Shown piece by piece: positions 14,645-25,092 of a stretch of 64,000 nucleotides of DNA. The translations under genes and the position numbers were made by a program. Each line of letters opens with the position of its first letter. Positions within the stretch are counted from its first letter, which is position 1. Location of the stretch: the NCBI RefSeq assembly GCF_001905725.1, contig NZ_LIWB01000001.1, positions 558,001-622,000 on the forward strand. Reading direction: 5' to 3'. The notes beneath the pieces are model-generated. The model searched no databases and had not been told where the DNA came from. It worked only from the letters and a program-made list of their open reading frames with translations. This stretch comes from Streptomyces sp. CB02400. GTDB taxonomy: Bacteria; Actinomycetota; Actinomycetes; Streptomycetales; Streptomycetaceae.

Positions 14645-17017
14645 TCAGCGGTCGGCGGGCGGAGTCGTGGGCTCGGCGTGAGCGGCGGGCACGTGCGCCG
14701 GCGCGGCCGTACCGTCCGCCTCGTCCGGCGGCCCGGCCTCGTCGGTGTCGTCGTCGTCCCGCGCCTGGGACGTGCCGCGCTGGAAGCCGGCGAGGGAGGA
14801 GGCGGCGTGCTCCGCGGTGAAGTCGCCGGAGTCGTCCTCGGCGTCCGGGACGGACTCCTCGCGGAGCTCGGCGGCCAGGCTGGTCTGCGGCACCCGGCGG
14901 GGGAGCGGGGTGAGCCCGTCCCGGCGGGGCGCGGGCACCGGCGCGGCCGGTGCGGGGGCGGTCCGTACGGCGGTCACCGGCCGGGACGCCGCGGCCTGCT
15001 TCGCACCGGCGGCCACGGGCTCCTCGCGCCGGTCGTCCGCCCGGTCCCGGACGGCCTCGGTGCGGGTCTCCTGCCTGCCACCGCCGGACGGCACGTCCCG
15101 CACCACGATCTCGTGCGGGATCAGCACGATCGCCGTCGTCCCGCCGTACGGCGAGGGACGCAGGGTCACGGAGATGCCGTGCCGGTGCGCGAGCTGGGAG
15201 ATCACGAACATGCCGAGCCGGAGGTCGTCGGCGAGCGCCACCACGTCGAACTGCGGAGCCTTGGCCAACTGGGCGTTCAGGGAGGCGTAGTCGTCGTCCG
15301 ACAGGCCGAGACCCCGGTCCTCGACCTCCACGGCGAGACCCTTGGCCACCATCGCCGCCCGCACCGTGACGGGGCTCGGCGCCGGCGAGTACACCGTCGC
15401 GTTGTCGATCAGCTCGGCCAGCAGATGGATGACGTCGGCCACCGCGGGCGGGGCGAGCGACACCTCCTCCTCGGTGAGCACCTCCACCCGCTGGTACTCG
15501 GCGACCTCCCCGACGGCACTGCGCACGATGTCGATCAGCGCGACCGGCTCGCTCCAGGTACGGCCGGGACGCTCACCGCTGACGATGACCAGGTTCTCCT
15601 CGTACCGGCGCAACTGGCTGGCCGTGGAGTCCAGTTCGTACAGGCCCTTGAGGACCTCGGGGTCGGTGTGCCGGCGCTCCAGCGCGTCGAGCTTGCTGAG
15701 CTGGAGGTTGACCAGGTTCTGGCTCTGCCGCGCGATGCCGAGGATGACCTTCTGGAAACCGCGCCGGGTGTCGGCGAGTTCGACCGCGGTGTGCACGGCG
15801 GTGCGCTGCGCGGTGTTGAACGCCTGGGCCACCTGCCCCAGTTCGTCGTGGCCGTAGTCCAGCGGGGTCGTCGCCGACTCCGCGTCGACCTTCTCGCCCC
15901 GCTCCAGCCGGGCCACCACATCGGGCAGCCGTTCCTCGGCCAGACCGAGGGTGGCCACCCGCAGCCCGCGCAGCCGGCGGGACAGCGAGCGGGTGATGCG
16001 CCAGGACAGGCCGACGCACAGCAGCAGCGCGAGCAGTCCGGCGGCGCTCAGGGAGGCGGCCGTGATCAGCAGGCCCCGGGCCTCGTCGGCGCTGCGGGTG
16101 AGCAGCGCGTCGGTCTGTTCCCGGATCATGGTGGCGTACTGCGGGGCGACCCGGCTCATGGCCTCGTCCCACTGTTCCTTCAGGTCCGGCAGTTCGACGC
16201 TGCGCTTCTCGCCCGTGGGCGCGGTCGCGAGCACCTGGTCCTCGACCGCTTGAAGGGCACGCCACTCGGTACTCTGCAGGATCCGCTCGGTCTGTGTTTT
16301 GACCTCACCGCGCAGGGAGGGCACGATCTGGTCCTCGACCAGCCAGCGGCGGGTGTGCACCAGTTCCGCGAACTCGCTCCAGTGCTGCGTGTCCAGGCGT
16401 CCCGAGGGCCAGCCGAGGGTGAGCAGCGCGTTCTCCCGGGAGACCAGCTCCGCCGCGTGCTCCAGCGCGACCAGCGGCCCGGCCTGCGAGGTCAGGTCCC
16501 CGTCGTCGACCTGGGAGAGTTCCTGGAAGGCGTGGATCTGGTCGTCGTTGATCGAGGTGTACTGGTCGAGCGCCTCCTCGGCGGTGATGTCGCTGGGGTT
16601 GTCGATCTGGTCCCGGTAGTACTCCAGGCTGCCCACGGAGCCGAGCACCCCGTACAGCCGGTCCGAGACGCGCGCCGGTGCCTCGGCGATCGCGTCCGCC
16701 TGACCGACCAGCTTCGCCACCGCCTGGTCGGTCTTCCTGCGCTGGACCTCGAGGGCGGTCCGGGAGCCGTCCGGCTCGGCCAGCCAGGCGGCGGTCAGCC
16801 TCCGCTCCTGCTGCAGCGCGATCGTGGCGTGGGTGCCCATCGCGCCGGTGGACCGGCTCAGTTCCGTCTGGGACCGCAGTTGCAGGCCCTCGGAGAACAT
16901 CTGGATCGTCGTCAGTCCCCACATACCGGCGAGGGTGACGCTGGGCACCAGTGCGAGGAGGAACAGCGAGAGACGTATGGAGCCGAGACGGCGCCGGGCA
17001 CCTGTCCGTGGAGACAT
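14645..17017 (-). CDS. cvnA: Conservon sensor protein CvnA with NIT-type extracellular domain
   Basis: The 790-residue membrane sensor has a first membrane segment at about residues 15-35, a largely helical extracellular domain to about residue 315 resembling the nitrate/nitrite-sensing (NIT) type, and a second membrane segment at about 316-338. A HAMP region and coiled segment follow, then a HATPase_c domain with the N-box HLLAELIDNATVYSPA and G1 VEDRGLGLSDDD. The C-terminal 150 residues are Pro/Ala/Arg-rich and low complexity. Where CvnA proteins usually carry a His in a D-H-L-A-T-R-like helix, this one reads LDSTASQLRRYEENL, so the usual phosphoacceptor is absent. It follows the binding-protein gene by 51 bp. 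Confidence 0.92.
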   Translation of the reverse strand: MSPRTGARRRLGSIRLSLFLLALVPSVTLAGMWGLTTIQMFSEGLQLRSQTELSRSTGAMGTHATIALQQERRLTAAWLAEPDGSRTALEVQRRKTDQAVAKLVGQADAIAEAPARVSDRLYGVLGSVGSLEYYRDQIDNPSDITAEEALDQYTSINDDQIHAFQELSQVDDGDLTSQAGPLVALEHAAELVSRENALLTLGWPSGRLDTQHWSEFAELVHTRRWLVEDQIVPSLRGEVKTQTERILQSTEWRALQAVEDQVLATAPTGEKRSVELPDLKEQWDEAMSRVAPQYATMIREQTDALLTRSADEARGLLITAASLSAAGLLALLLCVGLSWRITRSLSRRLRGLRVATLGLAEERLPDVVARLERGEKVDAESATTPLDYGHDELGQVAQAFNTAQRTAVHTAVELADTRRGFQKVILGIARQSQNLVNLQLSKLDALERRHTDPEVLKGLYELDSTASQLRRYEENLVIVSGERPGRTWSEPVALIDIVRSAVGEVAEYQRVEVLTEEEVSLAPPAVADVIHLLAELIDNATVYSPAPSPVTVRAAMVAKGLAVEVEDRGLGLSDDDYASLNAQLAKAPQFDVVALADDLRLGMFVISQLAHRHGISVTLRPSPYGGTTAIVLIPHEIVVRDVPSGGGRQETRTEAVRDRADDRREEPVAAGAKQAAASRPVTAVRTAPAPAAPVPAPRRDGLTPLPRRVPQTSLAAELREESVPDAEDDSGDFTAEHAASSLAGFQRGTSQARDDDDTDEAGPPDEADGTAAPAHVPAAHAEPTTPPADR

Positions 17018-17068
17018 CGTGGTCCTAGAGCGGTCGGATGTTGGGGGAAGTACGCACAGGCCGGCCCG

Positions 17069-18079
17069 TCAGCGGGTTCCGTCGGCGGCGAACCCGGCGA
17101 CCGAGGCGGCGTTGGCCTTCGTGACGAACGCGGGCCCGGTGAGCACGGGCGCGACCCCGCCGCCGCTGATGTTGCCGTTGGTCCGGTACAGCCACAGCGC
17201 GTCCACGGCGAGATAGCCCTGAAGATAGGGCTGCTGGTCGACGGCGAACTGGACGTTGCCGCCGCGCACGGCGTCCACCAGGTCGTTGTTGAGGTCGAAG
17301 GTGGCGATGTCGGCGTCGCTGTCCGCCTCCGCGGCGGCGTCGACCGCGGCGAGCGCGAAGTCCGCCCCGTTGGTGACGACCTCGTCGATGGTCGGGTCCT
17401 GTCGCAGCCGGGCGGTGATGATGCCGGAGACGGCGCGCATGTCGGTGCCGTCCACGTAGAGGTTCTCGGTGATCCCGCCGAACGTCTTCTTCACGCCGGC
17501 GCAGCGGGCCTCCAGGGCAACGTTGCCACGCTCGTGGACGACGCACAGGGCGTGCTTGGACTTCAGCTCGTCCAGCTTGTCGCCGACGGCCCGGCCCGCC
17601 ACGCTCTCGTCCTGGCCGAAGAACTCCAGCAGCCCCGCCGACTTCCAGGCGTCGATACCGGAGTTGAGCCCGACCACGGGGATGTCCGCGGCCCGCGCCT
17701 CGTTGACCGGGCCCTTCATGGCCGCCGGCTTGGCCAGCGTCAGCGCGATGCCGTCGACACCGTCGCGGACCGCCTCGCGGACCAGCTCGGCCTGCCCCGC
17801 CGGGTCCGGGTCGCTCACATACGTCAGCTCGATGCCGTCCTTGGCGGCCGCCGCCTCGGCACCCTTCCTCACCCGGTCCCAGAACGCGTCGTCCTCGCTG
17901 CCGTGGGTGACCATCGCGACCTTGATCCGTCCGGCGCCGGAGGCGCCCGCACCGTCGGAGTCCGAGGAGTCGTCGGCCGAGCCGAAGGCGGAACAGCCGG
18001 TCGCCAGCAGACCGACGGCGGCTGCCAGGGCGGCCAGACGACGTCTCGTGAGGCGGTGGGACGGGGGACGAGTGTTCAT
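17069..18079 (-). CDS. Ribose-type (Peripla_BP_4) substrate-binding lipoprotein linked to a conservon
   Basis: The 336-residue protein starts at ATG 18079 (MNTRPPSHRLTRRR). It has a signal peptide with the lipobox LLATGC near residue 29, then a type I periplasmic-binding fold: VAMVTHGSEDDAFWDRV, DGIALTLAKPAAM, IPVVGLNSGIDAWKS, VNGADFALA-like hinge residues in VVTNGADFALAAVDAA, and ATFDLNNDLVDAV. Such proteins bind sugars or autoinducer-like ligands. No permease or ATPase gene is near; instead the conservon sensor follows 51 bp downstream on the same strand. I infer that it presents a ligand to CvnA rather than feeding a transporter. Confidence 0.88.
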   Translation of the reverse strand: MNTRPPSHRLTRRRLAALAAAVGLLATGCSAFGSADDSSDSDGAGASGAGRIKVAMVTHGSEDDAFWDRVRKGAEAAAAKDGIELTYVSDPDPAGQAELVREAVRDGVDGIALTLAKPAAMKGPVNEARAADIPVVGLNSGIDAWKSAGLLEFFGQDESVAGRAVGDKLDELKSKHALCVVHERGNVALEARCAGVKKTFGGITENLYVDGTDMRAVSGIITARLRQDPTIDEVVTNGADFALAAVDAAAEADSDADIATFDLNNDLVDAVRGGNVQFAVDQQPYLQGYLAVDALWLYRTNGNISGGGVAPVLTGPAFVTKANAASVAGFAADGTR

Positions 18080-18342
18080 GGAGAGTGCGGACCTCGCTGT
18101 GCGGCCGAGCAAGAGCAGGGGAGAGCACGGACGGAACCGCGCGGGGTGCGTACTCCGACCGGGTGACTCTCGCTGGCCCGGAGCCAACCCTGTGGAACCA
18201 CTGGTCGTCAAGTGAACAGCCACGTGAAGTGAGGCGATGCTGCCGCATTGTGATGAACCGTGAGTACGGTGCGGCTGTTGCCCGCCGCCGAACCGAATGG
18301 ACGGTACGGAGCGGCTCCGACCCCTCTGCGGGCGCCCGCCGT

Positions 18343-18561
18343 TCAGCGCCGGCGCAGCCGCAGGGCCAGCGCGACGCCACCGGCGAGCACCAGGACGGCG
18401 GCGGCACCGCCCGCGAGCAGCGGGGCGGAGGGGCCGGAGGGGGTGGCCGCGGGCGCGGTGCGGTGTGCGGTCGTCCGGGGCATCCGGACCGCCTCCTCCG
18501 GCGGGCGGGGAACGCGGGGAACTCTTCCGTGCAGTACGGAGGAAAAGCCTGGCGCGCTCAT
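18343..18561 (-). CDS. Possible small C-terminally anchored membrane protein
   Basis: A 72-codon ORF reads to a C-terminus with a Pro/Ala/Ser-rich stretch, a single hydrophobic segment (GGAAAVLVLAGGVALAL) and a basic stop-transfer tail RLRRR. This is the layout of a tail-anchored or secreted small membrane protein, and the codons are GC-rich in third position. The ribosome site is doubtful because GGAG directly abuts the ATG; an internal ATG (MPRTTAHRT) is an alternative. It could also be the remnant of a longer surface protein. It lies alone between the binding-protein gene and the divergent protease. I do not recognise a family. Confidence 0.35.
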   Translation of the reverse strand: MSAPGFSSVLHGRVPRVPRPPEEAVRMPRTTAHRTAPAATPSGPSAPLLAGGAAAVLVLAGGVALALRLRRR

Positions 18562-18853
18562 CTCCGCGGCGATGCGGGCATAGCGGTCCGTTCCTGGTCA
18601 ACCGCCTTTCGGCGAGGGTGGTTTCCCGGCCGGATCGAGGGTTTCCCCCGTATCCGGGCGGCCCGCGCGCTGCCTATCGTTCCACCGCAGTCGACCCGCC
18701 GGTAACCCTGGACGGGCCGCTGTTCGCGCCCGGCCGGCCGATTTGCCGCACCTCGATTCACCCCACGTTGCTTCGACGACGAGACGACGAAGCGAATCGA
18801 TTCTCCTCCCCACGCTCCGCGTTGCCCGGAGTCCCGGCACGAAAGGCACCCCC

Positions 18854-20665
18854 TTGCGCACCTCCCCGAACTCTCCCCACGGCTCCTCCCCGAGACGGAA
18901 GCTGATATCCGTCGCCGCCCTCTCCGTCGCCCTGCTGACGGCCGCTTCCGCCCAGGTCGCGGTCGCCCAGGACGCCCCCTCCGACGCGCCGGCCGTCCCC
19001 ACGGCCCGCACCGAGGCCGCCCCGGGCACCCCGGCCGAGCGGCTCATCGTCGGCTACAAGTCCGGTGCCGCCGAGGCGAAGTCGGACAAGGCCGCCGCCG
19101 CGGACGCCGCGGCCAAGGGCGAGAAGGCCGGCGAGGACGTCGGCTTCCGTCGCCGCCTCGGCACCGGCGCCGCCCTCGTCGACCTGGGCGCGAAGCCCAC
19201 CACGGCGGACGTCGCCGACGTCGTCGCCGAGTACCGGGCCGACCCGCAGGTCGCCTACGTCGTACCGGACCGGCTCAACAGGCCGCTGGCCACCCCGAAC
19301 GACACCGAGTACGGCAAGCAGTGGGACCTGTTCGAGTCCACCGCCGGCATGCGCGTGCCGGGCGCCTGGGACCTCACCACCGGCAGCGGTGTCACCGTCG
19401 CCGTCATCGACACCGGGTACGTCACCCACTCCGACCTCGCCGCGAACATCGTCGGCGGCTACGACTTCATCTCCGACACCGCCGTCTCCGTCGACGGCAA
19501 CGGCCGCGACAGCAACCCGGCCGACCCCGGTGACTGGTACGCGGCCGGCGAGTGCGGCCAGGCCACCGGCGGCAGCTCCTCCTGGCACGGCACCCACGTG
19601 GCGGGCACCATCGCCGCGGCCACGAACAACGGCAAGGGCGTCGCCGGCATCGCGTACGGCGCGAAGATCTCCCCGGTGCGCGTGCTCGGCAAGTGCGGCG
19701 GCTACGACTCCGACATCATCGACGCCATCACCTGGGCGTCCGGCGGCACCGTCTCCGGAGTGCCCGCCAACTCCAATGTCGCCAAGGTCATCAACATGAG
19801 CCTCGGCGGGGGCGGCGCCTGCTCCACCGCCACCCAGAGCGCCATCAACGGCGCCGTCAGCAGGGGCACCACGGTGGTCGTCGCGGCCGGCAACGAGAAC
19901 CAGAACGCAGCCAACTCCTCCCCGGCGAACTGCGGCAACGTCATCACCGTCGCCGCCACCGACCGCTCCGGCAACCGCGCCTACTACTCCAACTACGGAT
20001 CCATCGTGGACATCTCCGCGCCCGGCGGCGAGACCACGACCGCGTCCGACGGCATCCTGTCCACGCTGAACTCCGGCACCCGCACCCCGTCCACCGAGAA
20101 CTACGCCTACTACCAGGGCACCAGCATGGCCACCCCGCACATCGCGGGCCTCGCCGCGCTGATGAAGTCGGCGAACCCCGCCCTCACCCCGGACCGGATC
20201 GAGTCGGCGATCAAGTCCAACGCCCGCGCGCTGCCCGGCACCTGCTCCGGCGGCTGCGGCGCCGGCCTCGCGGACGCCGCGAAGACCGTCCAGGCCGTCA
20301 AGGGCGGTACGTCCACCGGCTCCACGTACTCCAGCAGCACCGCCGTCGCCATCCCGGACAACGGCTCGGCGGTCGAGTCCCCGATCACCGTGAGCGGCCG
20401 CGGCGGCAACGCGCCGTCCGACCTCCAGGTGGGCGTGGACATCACCCACACCTACCGCGGTGACCTGGTCGTCGACCTGGTGGCACCGGACGGTTCGGTG
20501 TACCGGCTGAAGTCCGCCAGCGGCTCGGACTCCGCGGACGACGTCAACACCACCTACACGGTGAACGCCTCCGGCGAGACCGCCGACGGCACCTGGAAGC
20601 TGCGGGTGCGGGACACGGCCTCCTACGACACCGGCCGGCTCAACGGCTGGCAACTGACCTTCTGA
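18854..20665 (+). CDS. Secreted subtilisin-like (S8) serine protease with C-terminal P-domain
   Basis: I choose a TTG start at 18854, seven bases after GAAAGG, giving a 603-residue preproprotein with a clean signal peptide (RRKLISVAALSVALL then ASAQVAVAQ). An upstream ATG at 18743 would add an un-signal-like leader. An I9-like propeptide spans about residues 60-140. The catalytic triad is Asp186 (VAVIDTGY), His245 (WHGTHVAGT) and Ser424 (GTSMATPHIAG), with Asn347 (AAGNEN) as the oxyanion residue. The last 110 residues form a proprotein-convertase P-domain (AVESPITVSGRG, THTYRGDLVVDLVAPDG, GTWKLRVRDTASYDTG). It should be a secreted endopeptidase; an SSI-type inhibitor is encoded at 35516. Confidence 0.93.
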   Translation: MRTSPNSPHGSSPRRKLISVAALSVALLTAASAQVAVAQDAPSDAPAVPTARTEAAPGTPAERLIVGYKSGAAEAKSDKAAAADAAAKGEKAGEDVGFRRRLGTGAALVDLGAKPTTADVADVVAEYRADPQVAYVVPDRLNRPLATPNDTEYGKQWDLFESTAGMRVPGAWDLTTGSGVTVAVIDTGYVTHSDLAANIVGGYDFISDTAVSVDGNGRDSNPADPGDWYAAGECGQATGGSSSWHGTHVAGTIAAATNNGKGVAGIAYGAKISPVRVLGKCGGYDSDIIDAITWASGGTVSGVPANSNVAKVINMSLGGGGACSTATQSAINGAVSRGTTVVVAAGNENQNAANSSPANCGNVITVAATDRSGNRAYYSNYGSIVDISAPGGETTTASDGILSTLNSGTRTPSTENYAYYQGTSMATPHIAGLAALMKSANPALTPDRIESAIKSNARALPGTCSGGCGAGLADAAKTVQAVKGGTSTGSTYSSSTAVAIPDNGSAVESPITVSGRGGNAPSDLQVGVDITHTYRGDLVVDLVAPDGSVYRLKSASGSDSADDVNTTYTVNASGETADGTWKLRVRDTASYDTGRLNGWQLTF

Positions 20666-20679
20666 GCCACCCCGAAACA

Positions 20680-20720
20680 GGCGGGCCGGCCGGTGCGGAT
20701 GGGGCACCGGTCGGTCCGCC
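20680..20720 (+). terminator. Rho-independent-like terminator of the protease gene
   Basis: A 17-bp stem (20680-20696 with 20704-20720, a few G-U pairs) and a 7-base loop follow the protease stop by 14 bp. It is directly followed by GTTCTCTTTT, a T-rich run that is unusual in this genome. Confidence 0.85.
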
Positions 20721-20752
20721 GTTCTCTTTTGCCCCCGCACCTGACACACTTA

Positions 20753-20773
20753 GATACCGGACGCGCCGTTTTC
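20753..20773. promoter_or_regulatory. ARE-like operator candidate upstream of the cprB-like gene
   Basis: GATACCGG, five bases, then CCGTTTTC form an imperfect palindrome (six of eight positions symmetric). It resembles the autoregulatory elements bound by gamma-butyrolactone receptors of the ArpA/ScbR/CprB class. It lies about 150 bp upstream of the receptor-like gene and would allow autoregulation. The match is by eye. Confidence 0.35.
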
Positions 20774-20786
20774 TTTCAGAGATCGC

Positions 20787-20881
20787 GTTTGTTTTGCCTG
20801 ATGTGTCCAAGTCCGCTGTGATACCCGCATGGTGAACATGGGCGCAGGGTGAGATATCGTGTACCCGGCGTAAAAACAAAC
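20787..20881. promoter_or_regulatory. Distant inverted repeat framing the cprB promoter region
   Basis: GTTTGTTTT (20787-20795) and AAAACAAAC (20873-20881) are perfect 9-bp inverted copies 77 bp apart in otherwise GC-rich DNA. They bracket the region that must contain the promoter of the gene at 20920. Both could be half-sites for a regulator. Confidence 0.4.
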
Positions 20882-20919
20882 AGCATGACCCGTTCCTTTC
20901 CGGCTCAGGAGTTCAGGCG

Positions 20920-21567
20920 ATGGCGAGGCAGGTACGCGCCGAGCAGACCCGCGCGACGATCATCACGGCCGCCGCCGAGCTGTTCGACCGGCAGGGCTAT
21001 GAATCGACCAGTCTCAGCGACATCGTCGAGCACGCCCAAGTCACCAAGGGGGCCCTCTACTTCCACTTCGCCGCGAAGGAGGACCTCGCCCACGCCATCC
21101 TGGAACTGCAGTCCGCGACCAGCCGCCGGCTGGCCAGGGACACCGAGGCCCGGGGGCACACCTCCCTGGAGGCGCTGATGCGCCTCACCTTCGGCATAGC
21201 CAGGATGTCGGCAGAGGACCCCGTCCTGCGGGCCGGACTGCGGCTCGCCACCGGCGGCACCCGGCCACGCCCCCCGCTGAGCCACCCCTTCACCGAGTGG
21301 CTGGACATCGTCACGGCCCGGCTCCTCGGCGCCGTCAAGGAGTCCGACGTCCACCCGGACGTCGACATCGACGTCGTGGCGCACTCCCTGGTCTGCTTCT
21401 TCGTCGGCACCCGCGTCGTCGGCCGCTCCCGCGAATCCGTCACCCGGCAGCCCCGCCGTACGGCCGAGATGTGGCAGATCCTCATCCGGGGCCTGGTCCC
21501 CGTCACCCGGCGCGCCCGCTATCTCAGCCTGGCCGCACGGCTGGAACGGGAGATCGCTCCGGTGTGA
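20920..21567 (+). CDS. cprB: TetR-family regulator of the gamma-butyrolactone-receptor class (CprB-like)
   Basis: The 215-residue protein begins MARQVRAEQTRATIITAAAE and continues with an HTH, TSLSDIVEHAQVTKGALYFHF, typical of ArpA/ScbR/CprB receptors. From memory its length, N-terminus and C-terminus (WQILIRGLVPVTRRARYLSL) match S. coelicolor CprB closely. Proteins of this class repress until they bind a signalling lactone, although the ligand of CprB itself is uncertain. Two ORFs downstream on the same strand is geosmin synthase, the arrangement I recall around cprB in S. coelicolor. A GGAG-type ribosome site (CAGGAG) precedes the ATG. The palindrome at 20753 is a candidate own operator. 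Confidence 0.88.
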   Translation: MARQVRAEQTRATIITAAAELFDRQGYESTSLSDIVEHAQVTKGALYFHFAAKEDLAHAILELQSATSRRLARDTEARGHTSLEALMRLTFGIARMSAEDPVLRAGLRLATGGTRPRPPLSHPFTEWLDIVTARLLGAVKESDVHPDVDIDVVAHSLVCFFVGTRVVGRSRESVTRQPRRTAEMWQILIRGLVPVTRRARYLSLAARLEREIAPV

Positions 21568-21608
21568 CCTGCGGCGCGCGACGACCGGCGCGCGTTACGG
21601 TGAGCCGC

Positions 21609-22787
21609 ATGTCCGACCACCCCACCGCACCCGTGATCGTCGCCGACGAACCCGGCACCTTCCCCCACAGTGTGCTGGCCGAGCGGCACCCGGCGATCAT
21701 CCGGCAGGTGCGCGAGGCCTTCCCGTACGAGCCCTGGCAGCACCGTGCGCTCGACACCCTGCTCGCCGACTGCACCCGGGGCAGGATCGAACCCCTCCCC
21801 GCCGACGCGCACGACCGGCGGCACTGGGAGACCTGGGGGATGGACACCCACGCCGGCCGCTCCTGGTACGACGTGCCGTGGCTGTGGTCCGAGAGCTGGT
21901 TCTACCGCCGACTGCTGCACGCGGTGGGCTACTTCGCCCCCGGCCCCTGGCAGGGCATCGACCCGTTCCGCCCCTCCAAGCTCGCCGAACTCGACTCGCC
22001 CGCCACGGACGAGGAACTGGCCGCGCTCGACGACCTCGCCGGCCGCCCGGAGGAGGAGCGGGCCCGCGCCCTGCTGCACGGCTCCCTGTGGGGCAACCGC
22101 GCCGACCTCGGCTTCCGGCTGTCCGCCGAGGGCGCCGAGGAGACGGCCGCCGTCCCCGCCCTGGTGGCCGACGACAGCGAACGGCTGTGGCCGCTGCTCG
22201 GCACCTCCCCCGCGGGCACGCTGTGCCTGGTCGCCGACAACGCGGGCCGTGAACTCGTCCCGGACCTGCTGCTCGTCGCCCACCTGCTGGCCTGCGGCCG
22301 GATCGGCCGGGCGGTGCTGCACGTCAAGCCGTACCCGTACTACGTCTCCGACGCCACCACCGCCGACGTGATCGACGCGGTGCGCCGGCTCACCGACGCC
22401 AAGGGCGCGGCGGCCGAGTACGGCCGCGGCCTGTGGGCCGCGCTCACCGACGGCCGGCTCACCCTCCGCGCCCACCCGTTCTCCTGCTCACCGCTGCCGT
22501 ACGAGGACATGCCGGACGACCTCCGCGCGGACTTCGCCGCCGCCGCGCTCACCGTCGTCAAGGGCGACCTCAACTACCGTCGCCTCGTGGGCGACCGGTA
22601 CTGGCCCCCGACCACCCCCTTCGCGGAGGTCACGGCCTACTTCCCGGGCCCGGTCGCCGCCCTGCGCACCCTGAAGTCCGACGTGATCACCGGACTGACC
22701 GCCGACACCGAGGCGGCACTGGTCGCGGCGGAGGAACAGCGCTGGCGCACCGGCGGCACCCACGCGCTGATCCAGGTCCGGACATAG
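21609..22787 (+). CDS. ARMT1/DUF89-family damage-control phosphatase-like protein
   Basis: The 392-residue protein has the DUF89 metal-dependent phosphatase core at its C-terminal half: LVADNAGRELVPDLLLVAHL holds the metal-binding Asp-Asn, VLHVKPYPYYVSD follows, then VVKGDLNYRRLVGDRYWPP and the basic LRTLKSDV. The N-terminal half is helical (WYDVPWLWSESWFYRRLLHAVGYF) as in ARMT1. Family members hydrolyse harmful phosphometabolites such as sugar phosphates; the substrate here is unknown. It starts 42 bp after the cprB-like gene and ends 96 bp before geosmin synthase, so it may share either transcript. Confidence 0.85.
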   Translation: MSDHPTAPVIVADEPGTFPHSVLAERHPAIIRQVREAFPYEPWQHRALDTLLADCTRGRIEPLPADAHDRRHWETWGMDTHAGRSWYDVPWLWSESWFYRRLLHAVGYFAPGPWQGIDPFRPSKLAELDSPATDEELAALDDLAGRPEEERARALLHGSLWGNRADLGFRLSAEGAEETAAVPALVADDSERLWPLLGTSPAGTLCLVADNAGRELVPDLLLVAHLLACGRIGRAVLHVKPYPYYVSDATTADVIDAVRRLTDAKGAAAEYGRGLWAALTDGRLTLRAHPFSCSPLPYEDMPDDLRADFAAAALTVVKGDLNYRRLVGDRYWPPTTPFAEVTAYFPGPVAALRTLKSDVITGLTADTEAALVAAEEQRWRTGGTHALIQVRT

Positions 22788-22873
22788 GGTCCGCGACTCC
22801 CGTACGGGGCACGGTTCACGCGATGGTGTGATCATGTCCGGCCCGATGGATGCCGCCACCGGGCCGCGGGTAG

Positions 22874-25042
<2,169 letters not shown>

Positions 25043-25092
25043 CACCCAGCCCAGCCCATCCTCCCAGCCTGCACTGCCGCCGGAGGCGAACC

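Noticed and set aside
14678..18166. Plus-strand 1162-codon open frame opposite the conservon
   Set aside because: It is antisense to cvnA and the binding-protein gene, has low-complexity Gly/Arg/Val-rich translation and no family motif; it is open only because of the strong codon bias of the real genes.
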